64,000 nucleotides of DNA, taken from positions 62,001 through 126,000 of the forward strand of contig QXCR01000033.1 of NCBI GenBank assembly GCA_004380135.1, written 5' to 3'. Below, piece by piece: positions 32,127 to 44,550 of this stretch. The stretch comes from Stemphylium vesicarium. Lineage: Eukaryota; Ascomycota; Dothideomycetes; Pleosporales; Pleosporaceae. Position 1 is the stretch's first letter. Each line of letters begins with the position of its first letter. A model generated the notes under the pieces. The model made no database searches and was not told the origin of the DNA. It saw only the letters and a list, made by a program, of their open reading frames with translations. Both the position numbers and the translations under genes were made by a program.

Positions 32127-35100
32127 TCAAGCCCTCTTACCCGACTTATGCTTCTTACTCTTCTTCGCAGCACCCTCCTTGAACTTCTCGGCCTCCTTGT
32201 ACGCCTCCTCGACGGCCTCACCAACCTTGCGTTTCTTCTCGCCTGTCTTGACAGCGACGGTCAAGCTACCGGCGGCGGCGGAACCTTTCTTCGCAGCGTT
32301 GCTGATGGCGCGTTCGGCGTCTTGCCAGTCCGCGGCTCCGGCACCGATTTCGTATCTGTTGTGAGGATGGTGGTTAGCTAAAGCGTTGGAACGAGAGTAG
32401 GGATGGGGGTGTGAAAAACGTACTTGTGCAAAGGCAAAGCATCAATCATACTCCTCTGCCTCTCTTTATCCTCGGCGAGGAACTCTTCTCCGCCCTCTTT
32501 CAACTCCTCTTCAAGGCTCTTCTCGAGCGGCTTGAAACGATGTGCGTTGTCTCCGTTGTCTTCGTTGTCGTTGTTCTCGCCGTCCTGCTCTACGTCCATG
32601 GCCTCGGGCATTGTTTCTTCGACGGCGCCTTCGACGATGCTGCGGAACGCGGTGGCTGTTTTGCGCATAATCTTGACGAACATGGCCATGAGTTGGCTGG
32701 AGTTGAGGTTGAGCTCCTTCTCTAGGTCGGAGAACTCTTTGCGCTGCAGACCGATGGCGAGGAGGAGTGCGGTTTGGACGCCGCTGAGCTTGATCGCGCC
32801 CTTGAGACGACCGGTGAAGTAGAGCGAGGCAATGGGTGGGAGTAGGTCGAGGATGACGTGGTAGTCGAGCATGTTGTTTGCGTAGGAGTCTAGACGCTTG
32901 AGGTCGAAGGGCGTGAAGAGGGCGTCTAGTTCGGCTTTGCTGATGGGCTTTGCGGCGAGGTCGGCGTCGAGCTTGGATCCTGCTGAGGCGGACTCTTCGA
33001 TTGAGAGCGAGGTGATGGATGGGAAGCTGCGGAATTGGTAGGATAGGAGAGAAAGGAAGCGTTTCTGGAAGTCCTTGGCGAATGCAGCGACCCAGCTGCC
33101 GTCTGATGAGGTTGTCTCGAGGGAGCGCAGCATGATACATGTATGTTCTCCAGTGAGGTCGTTGGGTGTCTGCCGAAGATATACCGGCACGAATGATGCG
33201 CGTTTCCAGAACTTGTGCAGCTGCGACGTGAGACCATACGATACACCGACGTAGTCAAGCTTGGGTGCTTTCAGCTCTTGCAACCGAGCGAATAGCGGTG
33301 GCATCTCGTTTGCTTCTCTGATCTTGACATTGTCTTGCATAAGTGATGCGTCCTCCAAGTCAGCTTCGGTGACTCTTCGCATCTGCTCTACCTCTTGAGG
33401 CTCGTTCTCTGATAAGCTCGCGAGCTTACCGTCGTAAAAGTCGACCAGAAGCTGTAAGGCCTTTGATCCGTATCCCATGTTCACATACTCGGGGTTCGTT
33501 GCTATCCGTACCACACGGGCACCTGAAAGACTTGCAAAGTTCTCGTCCTGGAATTGCTGGGATACAATCCACGGTATCAAGTCACCGCCAGCGCGCTGTC
33601 CTCGGCTCAGACTGTTCAACACACTTTCTCTGCTAATCTGACCTTCCAGCGCTACCTGAATCACGCAAAGAGGCTCAGGGAGTTTGTTCTCTTCCGTAGG
33701 TCCGGTCAAGACGAACAGCTGATGTGCCGGCGCATCGGACATCAGCTGCAGGTCGTTGGGGGTATTCTTGTAGTGACTTGCAACATAGAGCGCCATCATC
33801 TTCTGGAGGAATTTCTCTGCAGCCGGGTTGTAGGAGAATAGGGTATCGCGGTTCACGTGGAGAAGCTGGCACTTGTCAGGATGCGGGCATCCTTGTGTGA
33901 TCATCTTCCGGGGCAAAGTTGCGTCAAGACAGAGGAGATCATTCATCCAGCGCTCGACAGAGTCGCCTTGGGCGTATCGAATAGGTTCTGAAAGGGTAAT
34001 CTCTCGTAGCGATCGTCCGGTCATACTGGTCTCGGTGCCATCTTTTGTCTCCTTTCCTGTTGAGCGATCTACAACATGAGTTGAGCCATTGGTGCCCTTG
34101 CCTCGTGATTGTTCGCGGAGTTGCTGTATAAGCTTCAGGGAGAGTGATCGGCCAGTACCTTCATAACCGTTGATGGTCGAGGCCATGAAGACGAGGTACG
34201 GCCCCATGAGTTTGCGTACTAGTGGCAGAGGAATGGCTGCAGCTTCATCAATGACCAACAGCTCTGCTTGACCTAGAACATGCGAATCTTCGGGCCTGAT
34301 GTATTGGATCACCTGGCGATGTTGGCGATGTAATTCGATGCGTACAATGGCTTTGTTCTGGTCGGGCTGGGTGGATTGCATAATGGTGTAGTCCTGATGA
34401 TCGGCGTAGTCGAGCGAGTCAAAGCCCTTGAGAATGAATTCGAATAGCGTCTTCAAGTTCTCCGGGCTTGGCGATGTGATGTAGATGTTGCTGTAGCCGT
34501 GTGCCACGGCCGCTGCCACGGCCATACCCAGAGCTGCTGATTTACCGCGTCCACGGGATGCGGTCAAGGTAACGGTACTCCGTAAAGTCTTCTCCACAAT
34601 GGCCTCGACAAAGGTTAGCAGAGCCTTTGCCTGGTCGACCGTCTTGGCGAGCTTGACCAGATCTCCAGTTGGGGGTGAATCTGCCAACGACTCTTTGATC
34701 TCTGCCAATTCCTTCGCCTTTGGTGTCTTGCCTTGTAGTTCTGCGTCTGGCGGCGGCAATTGCTTGACGTGCTTTCCGCCCGAGATGGGTAGCACGTTTA
34801 GTTCGTCGTCGACGACCAAGCAACTGTCGCATTTCCCAAGTGACAGAAGGAAGCGCTCGTTGAAGCGCGCAACAACATCGCTATGCGCCTCGGTCCGGTA
34901 TCTTGAGTGGATATCCATGGACATGGTGTATAGCTGCTTCAAGCTGCTCATGCCCTTCAGCAGCAGTATGACCAAACCTCCACCCTCTACCGTCTCCATG
35001 GTTCGTGCGAGCAGGTTGGGAGTAAGCGCCTCGAAGTCCTGCAGAATGCACATGCCGTATGTGTTACCTAGGATCTTGTCGGTTTCCTTGTAGTAGACAT

Positions 35101-35413
35101 ATCGGATGTTCTGCGTCGAGACGAATAGTTCGAAAGGGTCTTCGGTGTCGACATCGCGGATGCCTCGCTTGATCTCGTTCTTAATCTTCTTTTCGCGCTT
35201 CTTGCGGTGGCTGGAGAAGCCTAGCAGTTTGTTCTTGTAGGCCCACAGCACCGACTTGTTCAACTTGACGTCGACGTTGAGCAGAATGTGGTAAAGGTTA
35301 ACAATGACGTCCTTTTGACGATCGCCAACAACTACGAAGAAGCTGCGCTTCTTTTCTTGGGCGCCATTTCGGATCAGCGCCGGTATGCGGGAGTCGATGG
35401 CTTTCTTCGGCAT
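32127..35413 (-). CDS. KRE33: RNA cytidine acetyltransferase KRE33/NAT10
   Basis: Two exons, 32424-35413 and 32127-32355, with a 68-nt intron near the 3' end. The product is 1072 residues, close to yeast Kre33. Order of domains: DUF1726-type N-terminus, an RNA-helicase ATPase with Walker A SRGRGKSAALG near residue 280 and VIDEAAAIPLP, the GNAT core with RVVRIATNPEYVNMGYGSKAL, and a Lys-rich C-tail (KKSKKHKSGKRA). The enzyme makes ac4C in 18S rRNA helix 34 and 45 and, with a Tan1 adaptor, at position 12 of tRNA-Leu and tRNA-Ser. Position 12 lies in the D-arm, so it touches tRNA biology too. It acts in the nucleolus with the SSU processome. The start at 35413 gives MPKKAIDSRIPALI, the family start. 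Confidence 0.97.
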
Positions 35414-35624
35414 CGTGAGAGCTCGGCAGGCGTCCGCGCCTCTTCTTCCGTGATGGGCGATTCCTGGGTGGCGCAAGCGACTTTTTAGCGGAAATGAAGT
35501 CGCGGGATGTTTCTGGCTGGTTGACAAGGCAGTGGCGCCTGCTGCTCTTGTTGCGGTGGGATTTGCGGCGCGTGGGAGTAAAAGTTCTGGCCGCACAGGA
35601 AGCTTCAAGGTTCCGAGAAAATAA

Positions 35625-35640
35625 TTGTTATCGATAACAA
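35625..35640. promoter_or_regulatory. 16-bp perfect palindrome upstream of KRE33
   Basis: TTGTTATCGATAACAA is a perfect inverted repeat 212 bp upstream of the KRE33 start, followed by GACGCGCTAAGACGC. A related TTATCGATAA followed by GACGGCTAGCGC is upstream of RCL1. Regulatory function is inferred from the repetition at two 18S-rRNA biogenesis genes. Confidence 0.45.
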
Positions 35641-35775
35641 GACGCGCTAAGACGCATCCCTCACGCGCCCTCGTCCGATCTTACACAACTCTCATCGTAC
35701 AGAAAACTAGTGTACAGGTCCATTCTCATGCTTCGAAACTACATACTTCGTATATCATAATGAACATGGCGGGTC

Positions 35776-38017
35776 CTACTCCTCCTTCTGCGTCTCAGTG
35801 TACTTCTCCAATCCCACATGCTCATTGATCCAATTCAACACCACCTCATGCCACATCAACCCATTCTCTGGCTTGAGCACCCAATGGTTTTCATCCGGGA
35901 ACGTCAAGAGTTGACTCTCGATTCCCTTACTCTGCAACACGTTGAACGCCGCCAGCCCCTCGCTAATCGTCAGTCTGTAGTCCAACTCGCTATGGATCAC
36001 TAGCTGCGGCGTAGCCCAGTTCTTCGTGAAATTGCTGGGGTCCCACTTCGACCAGCCCTCAGGATTGTTCCAGAGCGTGCCCTCGAGATCGTGAAATGGG
36101 AAGTAAAGCTCCTCGGAAGCCATCTGGCCGTGCATGCTGAAGACACCGTCGTGAGTTACTAGAGCCTTGAATTTACGGCCAAGAGGGTGGCCTTGGATCC
36201 AGTTCATCATATAACCGCCATAGGAAGCGCCGAGAGCGACCGCACGTTCTGTGTCGACGTACTCAACGTTTGACTTGATGTATTCAAATCCCAGCTCAAG
36301 GTCTTGGTACGGGAGACCTCCCCATTGACCCTGTATAGCATCGGTAAAGTCTTGGCCGTAGCTTGTGCTTCCTGTCGGGTTTGGGCAGATGACTACGTAG
36401 CCTTGCTCTGCAAATACAGCGGGATTCCATCGTGTGCTCCAGCCATCGGTCCATGCACCTTGTGGTCCGCCGTGGACGAGGTATGCGAGTGGGTACGTCT
36501 TCTTGGATGAGAAGTCGCTTGGCTTTACCACCCAGGCATGGACCTTAGTACCAGATGCTGCACCATCCCAATGTACCTCGTCGATCTGGTGGCGCGACAG
36601 CCCAAACATGGATCCTGAGCGCGTGTTGGAGGAAATGTACTTGGTCGTAAGATGATCGAGATCAGAATCATATGGCCGATCATCGATCGGGAGACTGTAT
36701 ACGTCGGCGTTATTAGACCGAGCACTCAGAGGTACCAGGGAGTACAAAGAGTTTTCGATCAAGCTGGTAGATGTAACGAATATATCGCCATTCTTGAGGA
36801 CTTGGGCACCGCCGATTGTCCCACCTTCCACGAGCAGCGATGGAAGGGGCTCTTTTTCGTTACCAGGCTTGGGGGGACCGGCGCTGTACAGGTTTCCGCG
36901 ACCGTGTGACTCGGCCGTGAAATAGAGGCGCCAATCATCGGGGCTCCAAGCTATCGATTGCGGGCTTCGATCCCACTTGCCCTTGCCATCCTCGGAAGCA
37001 TAAAGAAGGGTGGCTTGGGAAGGGTGGTTGTAATCGTGGATGATGAAGGCTTGATTCTTGTCGGATTCATAGCCGTCAGTCTTCATCGATAAGAATCCAA
37101 TCATGGTACCCGAGTTGGACCAAATGGGGGAAGTGCTTGCGCCTTCGAATCCTTCAATCGTCGCCTTTTTGATCTCTGGGATGGATTTCGAATGCAGATT
37201 ATCCCAGAAGCTGGGAGCAGCGGAAACGTAGATGTTTGTCTTTGTATGGGTGGCTGGGTTGAGGTCAGGATCCTTCGAGGTGAAGACGAGACCATGCTTT
37301 GAGATGTCGAAGTGATCCTTGCCACCAAAGGGCTCAATGGGGCTCTCGAAGGGCGTATCCTTCAATGCATTCTTAAGCGACTTCTCCAGCTCAAAGATGT
37401 TTGATCCGTTCGCCTTCTTTGGACACAGCTTTCCCAGCCATATAGCGTTGCGGTTCTCAGTCACGTAGTGGTCCCAGTGGCGAACAAAACCAGACTTGTA
37501 CAGCTTCCCAGATGTATGTGACTTCTCAACTTTCTCTGGGTTGAATAATGTACCGTCTGGCTTTGCTTTTCCAACAACGGCGAGGGCGAATTCACCGTTA
37601 CCGAGAGCATAGACCTTGGAATCGCTTACTGGGCCTTCGATAGTAGCGGCCGTATACTTGCTAACAAGTGGTCAATTATTAGAGGCTTAGATTCAGACGC
37701 AATGCCTACCTTTTCTCAAAGTTCTCGGGTGGGCCGATGAGTAGGTTGGTGGTACCGTCGTTGTTGGACTTTAGCAACAATACGGTCTCGTCATCGAGCC
37801 ATGTAGGCTCGCTACACGACTTGTCGTCTGTCACGAGGCTTGTCTGCTGGCTTGCAGCATCCAAAAGACGGATCTCGGATTTCTTTGCGTGCTCAGTAAA
37901 GCTATACATCGATACCGAGTACAGAATCTTGGATGCATCGGAATTTGGTGAGCCTTCAGATCTCCGGGGCGCTTCGAGGAGCACCTTCGGCGTGAACTTG
38001 GCAGCCCTAATCGTCAT
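35776..38017 (-). CDS. S9C prolyl-oligopeptidase family peptidase (dipeptidyl-peptidase 5 / acylaminoacyl-peptidase-like)
   Basis: Two exons, 37710-38017 and 35776-37660, with a 49-nt intron. The product is 730 residues. The N-terminal part is a beta-propeller, followed by an alpha/beta hydrolase domain. Catalytic residues are visible: Ser in GASYGGYM near residue 582, Asp in SELDYRL and His in DENHW. The N-terminus MTIRAAKFTPKVLLEAPRRS has no signal peptide, so a cytosolic enzyme is more likely than the secreted DPP-V allergen type. It probably cleaves dipeptides or N-acylated residues from peptides. An intron at residue 102 joins FEKS to KYTAATIEG cleanly. Upstream, 38018-38576 holds promoter sequence only. 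Confidence 0.9.
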
Positions 38018-38576
38018 AATGGATGCGACACGAGAAACTTGGGCGCCTCTGAGATATGTTAATCCAGGGTTTTGTGATATAGAAAGCCAAACGTAATTGT
38101 TCTGGTGATGGTTCACTCGTAGTTACTTCTATTGCTCGGTCCAGGACCCTTGTCAAACAAAGCAACGTACACAGATGCAGACCGCCATTTGGAGACGCAT
38201 AGTTCACACTTTGAACATAGAAGTGTATGGAGAGTGACTTACAAGATATGAGGTAGTTTCAGATGCGAATATTGCTACGAAACTGGAGAGAGAAGCAACA
38301 GACGTGAGGGAGCACCGCGGTAGATGTTCAAGGTTGAACTGAGCGGATGCGGTTGGCCGACCCCCTCACGCCAGCCAGCCACCCCGCCGCCTTAGCGCCA
38401 CTCACAGTATCATCACTCACCGACGTTTGCATTGCCCCGCTCGGGATTCGCAGCCCCGATCCCACCACAACGAATGATACCAGACATGCCTGCTCAGATC
38501 GAAGCTGACGCCGAAAACGCAATAATATAAATTATCTAACTTTCCAAATTGCCAAAAATCAGTCCAGGGACAGAAA

Positions 38577-38741
38577 AGTCCTGTGGCGCAGTGGTAGCGC
38601 GCCGTTCTTATAAGATTCGTCAGACTCTTATGACCTCATCCAGGTTATGCGGATGCCGTGGGTTCGAAGTAGGTTTCTCCCACACAACGCAGCTGCGTTC
38701 GATTTCCTTTACTAACAGTTATTCCAGCCCCACCAGGACTA
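38577..38741 (+). tRNA. tRNA-Ile(UAU) with two introns (anticodon loop and T-loop)
   Basis: Exons are 38577-38612, 38647-38668 and 38728-38741; the mature length is 72 nt. The acceptor AGTCCTG pairs perfectly (7 of 7) with 38734-38740. D-stem GCGC/GCGC is perfect. The anticodon stem CCGTT/TGCGG has one U30:G40 wobble and one mismatch (31:39) next to the loop; the anticodon TAT is at 38609-38611. Intron 1 is 38613-38646 (34 nt), in the standard place after position 37. Intron 2 is 38669-38727 (59 nt) in the T-loop: it starts GTAGGT, has the branch-like TTACTAACAG at 38709-38718 and ends TTCCAG. Removing it restores a perfect T-stem GTGGG/CCCAC and a 7-nt loop TTCGAAC. The D-arm and GCGC stems are like other eukaryotic Ile(UAU) tRNAs, which commonly have an intron. 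Confidence 0.8.
38696..38706 (+). promoter_or_regulatory. B-box-like element inside the T-loop intron of tRNA-Ile(UAU)
   Basis: CGTTCGATTTC matches GGTTCGANTCC at 9 of 11 positions. The exon B-box (GGTTCGAA) loses its last bases to the insertion, so this internal copy may take over TFIIIC binding. The tRNA-Ala(UGC) T-loop intron carries the closely similar AGTTCGAATTC. Confidence 0.5.
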
Positions 38742-39276
38742 TACAACTCCTTGTTTCTTTTTTGCAAAATTTTTGGACTTGTGCAAGGGTCGTGCCTTTG
38801 TAGGTGTGTGGGAGTGCGTGGTATCCAAGCGGGGTTATCCTAACGAAGCGTCCTGTTGTACACGTTTGCGCACTTGTGATGCACGCAGGATCACACTCCA
38901 ATCGTGACATACGGTGTTGTGTTTTTGCTCATTGTCTAAATCGACAGTGGTGAACGTGTACTCAACGGCATAGCGAAATCTCCTTCGCCTCTCTGCTACC
39001 CTGTGACACCAGCATGGTTTTTGAACAACAGAGGCGCTAGAATAATAATGAATTAGGCTCAACGATAAATCAAGGGATATCCGCTATGTAGAAAAAACGC
39101 AAAGAACGGAAAAGATAACGCTCCGACACTCATACGCCGCGCTATCGTGTACCGCCCAAGTTTCCGTCGTGTAACCCAATCGTAACATCATTATCAATCC
39201 AAAAGCTGTGCCCCGAAGTCAAAAGACAGCATTACCCTCTATTACAACATTCCAACACGTCAATTCGACTTCGAAA
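38742..39276. other. intergenic between tRNA-Ile and the PhoD-like gene
   Basis: Apart from the pol III terminator, only short frames are seen. It includes the 3' flank of the PhoD-like gene. Confidence 0.6.
38758..38763 (+). terminator. pol III terminator of tRNA-Ile(UAU)
   Basis: Six T residues occur 17 nt after the discriminator base at 38741, the normal distance and form of a pol III stop signal. Confidence 0.7.
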
Positions 39277-42200
39277 TTACCGCCAAATCTGCCACTTCTT
39301 CTTCGGCTTCGGTACCACAAAGCTCTCCTGACTCATTTCTTCTCCCTGGGGACTGAATCCCGGCTCCTCTTCGTCTGCGCTGTCGAAGCTGTCTTCTTCA
39401 TCTTCATAACGGCCTCCGCCGAGGTATCTGGCGCCAACGCCAGCACTGCCGTTGCGTTGGGGGTACGTGGGGTACGAGGAGGTTCTGTCGTAACCACCGC
39501 GTTGGGGCTGTGCGGCGTAGTCTGCGCGCTGGACTGGCTTCTCTGTGTACTCTGGATCCACAACTTGGCGGGGTGCCATTGCGGGGTGGCTCTGCCCGTC
39601 GCGACCGCCGCTGCTGAAGTAGTCGCCGCCTGCTGTGTCTTGTCTGGCTTGGAGACCCTGGCCGTCGCGCGTGTATGGTGAACCGGGGCCGGCGCCGACG
39701 ATTGCTGGGTGCGGTGGGTATGATTCGCGCTTGGATCGCTTTTGTGATAGTGTGGGAGCGAGGTTGTACGCGTTTTGGCCTGCTGCACCGCTCATTGACC
39801 TCCTCTTCATGCTTAGATCCTCATCCGGATTGGCAGTGGGGAGCTGTGACTTGTGAGAGGAGTTACTGTACGAAGGCTGTCTCCGGGTCGAAGGGGAGCG
39901 AGATGGAAGCACCGCCGTTGGAGGCGTGTTTTGCACAATTGCGGGATGCTGAGGCGCGCTGACGTGCCTCTTCCCAGCGACATTCTCCCAGGCAGTGGCT
40001 CGAGAGCTAGCGCCCGCAGGCGTGTCCATGCTCCGTCGCCCTCCTTGGCTCTGAGGGACTGGTCTGTTCACCGCTCCGTCAGACTGGGCTGGGCCGACTG
40101 TCCGGGCCGTGTTGGCATGGAAGCCAGAGCTCAGGAGATTCTCTCGTACAACAGGTGCCGGAGCAGGACCAATAAGGGGAGCAGGTGCAGATGTTGCTGC
40201 TGGAGGTGACGCCATAGCAGGACCGGAGGCGATCCTGGGCCCAACTTGATACTGTTCCTGTAGACGTCGTTCGTCTTCACTAGAGATCTCGCCAAGTTCG
40301 CTTCCGCTGTCGCTACCCGAGATAGAGTTACCGTCATCACCGATCGTAGCCTTACGCTTTCCACCAAATGCGCCAAAGAAACCACGCTTGCGAGGCTCTT
40401 TCTCCTCGACACCAGCTTCAGGTTCGGTGTAGTCCAGTGCCGGTACAAGAAGTCGGTATGGCGTTGTGATACCCGCTGGATCATGCTGCGACACCTCAAC
40501 ATTGAGGCAAATATCAAGACCACCTTCGAGATTGATGTACTCGTCCTGTTTAGGATTTTTCTTGCTGAGTACGCTGGGACGACGGTGGAAAGTAGTAGGT
40601 CGGTCTTGCGATTCGCTGCGACGACTCCGAGGAGGTGTGGCGCTCTCAGATGTGTCTGGGCGGGCGCTGTCTACCGAAGGACGACGACGGAACAGCGACG
40701 ACAATGAATTGCGACGAGAGCGGACAGGCCTCTCTGGCTCTGAACGATCAGGCGAGAATGAGGATTGCGGCTGATGGTGACCAACTTGTTGATTATCGGC
40801 AGCAGCGTAGGCTGGATTGTTGCGATATGACAAGGGCGGGCCGCGACTCCTCGCAGAGGGTCTCGTCTGTCCACTCAATCTTCTCACCAGCTGGCCAGGC
40901 GCAAAAGACCTTCCAGTGTTATCTGGTGTTGAAGGAGGTGATGGCGATCCTGATGGTGTGAATCCTGGCCTGTACTCTCGAATGCTGCACCAGTTCCGGT
41001 GGGGCAGTAGATGGTTGTTGTTTCTTTTCTTTCCGTCCACGCCATGAGTGAAGAGCGGTATCATATCTTCGTCCGTTTCTGAGTCTAGGTGGTGCACCTT
41101 GTTGCGCTTGTTTATAATGTCCGCCATGATGTCAGGAGGTGGTGTGTTGACTATGGCCGAGGAGACGACGTTTGGCATGTACCTGTGATCCTTATCCTTT
41201 GGTATATTCAGCTTCTTGTTGCTGTAGAACTGGCCAACCGCTGCTAGGTGAACGTCGCCACCAAGTATGGTGACACGAACAGACTTGGTTGAAGCAATGT
41301 GCTGCAATTCCTTGATGAACCAGTTGCGCTCTTCCTTGTGGTGCTTTGCTGTCCAGTGGTCGTCGAGATCGTCCAGGATCTCTACACCTCCGTCAAACTT
41401 GTTCACGAAGTTGCCTAGCAAGCCAGCGCGACCAAGTGCCTTGAGGGGATCCATAAGCCTACTGGTCAGAATGTTCTCAAGGAAGTTCAAGCGAGGGTAC
41501 GCAATCGGTACACCAAGAAGTACAATCAAATGCTTTGTCTCGCCCTTGATGATCTCATCTTCAAGACGATCGAAGATGATGTCGTAAGAATCTTCGGTAA
41601 GAATCTCATCTCGCTGACGCTCCGTACGGCAATCAAGACCAAGGAAAGCCACCTGGCGACCGAGTTGCATGAAGACGCTTCTGGAACGCTCTTTGATGTA
41701 GGGACCAGGGCTTTTCCCAAGTAACCACGATGGCTCGGTCTTCTCCGTCTCGGCGGCTACGGACTGATGTTGAAACAGCATGTAGTATTTGAAGGCGACT
41801 GCACCGACACCGGTGAAGACTGGCGTTTGCATAAAGTGGTGAGGATAGGATCCGAAACCCTGAATATGTTAGAACATGCTCAAATAGCAAGAGAGAAATT
41901 TGCTTACGTCGATAATGTCATGGTCATCCCACATGTTGACCATTGGAATCTGCGAATTGGCCATGCCGAACAGACCCTGCGAGAACCACATAGAGTATCG
42001 ATCTAGGTAGAATTGCTCCAACTCGTTTTGCATCTCCTCAGAGAATGGTTGGTGGTGCTTGTGCATGGGATTCCTGCTCTCGGTCCATTGTCTAAACAAT
42101 GTAGTCTGATGCATTGCGGCGTCGTTGTAGATTTGATCTCCACCACCAATCATTACATGAAATGGACGGGTCTGGTGCGTGTTGAGGACATCTCGCCACA

Positions 42201-44550
42201 GGGGGTCTGGGCCACAAAATCCATCTGGCTCAACACTTGCAGAAAACCCGTTGCAGCTATGGAACATGATGTTCATAGATTCTCCCTTGGCAGGGACCCA
42301 GAATCCGATGGCGGGTCCCTGGTTGATCTTGTAGGCGATGCGGGCCTGTGTAGTCCCGAGTTCGACTTCGATGTTGAAGCGCCAGAAAGTTACACCTCGT
42401 TCAGCGTAAAGACGGACACCAGGAAAATCACGGACTTTGCCCAGCTTCTCACCATCTCTTTTGTGAATGCGGGTGGACTTAGCAGCCGATCCGTTGGTGG
42501 TGCTTCGTGTTCGGGAGAATAGACCTGTGTCATCTTCGACACGCGATAGGTCCTCATCTTCAGCCAGTTCATCAATCGGCTTGACATAAAGTGTCTTGCC
42601 GGTGCGCGACACTTTGACTTGGCCTTCAATGGGGTCGACGTACGATGGATCGAGTTGGTCCTGGTCGACCTCTGCTGGGGGTGGAGGCAGAATATCCATT
42701 GGCTGCTTGAACAGTCGTAGCGTGGGTGGCCTTGCGTATGAAGAAGAAGCGTCCACAGTCACAATCATGACGCTGCCTCGCCATATCTCTCGCTCCTGTC
42801 CTGGCTTGCTGCGGTCTTTGCGGAGGCCTGTGTAACGCAGAAGTGGTCCACACTTGAGATATAGTGCTGGATTGAAAGCAGTTGGTGTGTGAGTGTCGTC
42901 GGCATAGCCGTCGTACGTCGGTTCTGCGTAACTACTGGGACGTCTCCGTCGGGCCAACTTGGTCTCTTCCCACCATGCCTTGTTGCCACTGTTGGCTGTA
43001 ACTGGGGCGTTCAGGTCAAGATCTTCAGCGGCAAGGATGCCAACTGGAGCACTTCTCCATTCGTCAAGCTCAGGCCCCGGCGTGTATGTCCTTTCGGGTT
43101 CGTCATGATGACGGCTTCGACGACGGTGCTGTTTCTTCTCGGGGTCATGCTGGTCCAGTTCCGACTCGGACTCGGAGAAGACCACACTCTTACGGTTGGT
43201 CTGAGGTACTGGCGGCATGATTACCGGAGTTGTCTTGGGTACAGGTGGTATGCGAGGTTTCGTTGGTGGGATGTCGACTACCCGAGGCGCCCCCTTCTGG
43301 TCAATTGAATCTTGTTGCATTTGCATCTGCGCAGCCATAATGCCTCGGCTGTCCCTTCTCCCTTGGATTCTGGTCGGGCGAGCGAAATCAGAACCGGCTG
43401 ATGTATCAGCAACACCGACCAAACCGAGTCCAGCGGTATTGGCGTCGGGTTTGTGGTCTCTCTGTGAAGGAAGTGCGCTCCGATCGCTATAACTACCACC
43501 TCGTGGTGAACTCCTAACTGGCTCCTTGCCTTTTCTGCTGGTAGTTCGTGTAACAGCACCGTCGATGTGTGGTACCTGCTGGTATTCGACCGGAATGGCT
43601 TTACCCTTCTGTCTCGTCGCCTGCTGGGCGGGTTGGACTGCTCCGCCTTCGGATGCGGTGGGATTCCAGGGCTCGGTGAGGTCGTGAATGTATCCGTCAT
43701 CTGATTCCCATTCACTGATCTGCGACTGCGGAGACATGTGCTTGTTCTCTGTCGGCATTGAAACGTGGCGCTTGCTACTGCTCGCTTGGTTGGATGCGCC
43801 AGAAGTCTTCTCTGGTATTGGCACTGGATGAGATACAACGCGCTGTTGCTTTTGCGCAGCCTCTCGTGCAGCTTCTCGCGCCCGTCTCTCCCGCATCTCG
43901 GCTTCGGCCTTTTCCTGCGCTGCCAGCTCGGCTTCCAGTATTCTTGCTCTCCTCTCTTCTTTGCTAATGTCGTCTAGCTTCCCCTCTAGCTTTTGAAGAG
44001 GTGATCGGTCGGGCACAGAAGGTCCGCCGCGCTGCGAGGGTCGCCGCCCTACGGCTCCCGCCAGTGGTTCGACCGGGGCATACGGTGGTGATCGCAGGTT
44101 GTAAAGTCGGTCTGCAGCTGTTTGTATGGTCGCCTGCTGTCTGCTCGGGTTCAATTGGATGGCCGGGTCCCGTGATCGACCAGAACTTGTGCGTGCAGGC
44201 ACTTTTGTGCCTCTGGCATATGGATCTCTGTACGAAGAGGGCGGCGCGCGCGGTACCTCTGGAGCTGCTGGTACGGGTTCGTTCATTGCGCCTGTGGTTG
44301 GGGGAAGAATGATCTTGCTGTTCCTCCGTCGGCTTCCTGAGCCATTTGAAGAAGCGGTCGAGACAGGTCGTGCAATGTTACTGGGCATCGCGTTGGACAT
44401 GGCGGATTCGGGTGGGGATGCGCCGGCTGGTTGGGCATCGGCTGGACGACGATAAGAGGTGCGTCTTTGAGCAGAGCTGTCCGGGGCCTTGACGAGAGTA
44501 GGATTGAGGGCGCGCGAGGCGTGAGCGCCGCTGTTCCTACTGTTTTCCAT
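39277..44550 (-). CDS. large PhoD-like phosphatase-domain protein
   Basis: Two exons, 41908-44550 and 39277-41859, joined at the conserved WDDHDIID/GFGSYPHHF motif by a 48-nt intron (branch TTCTAACAT). The product is 1741 residues. About the first 530 are Ser/Pro/Arg-rich and look disordered. The central part is a PhoD-like metallophosphatase domain: IGGGDQIYND, MWDDHDIID, VAFLGLDCRTER and ILGGDVHLAAVG carry the predicted metal ligands. The last 500 residues are again low-complexity, ending RRSMSGAAGQ...KPKKKWQIWR. Proteins like this are widespread in filamentous fungi and uncharacterised; unlike bacterial PhoD there is no signal peptide, so it should act inside the cell. Substrate is unknown. 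Confidence 0.88.
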
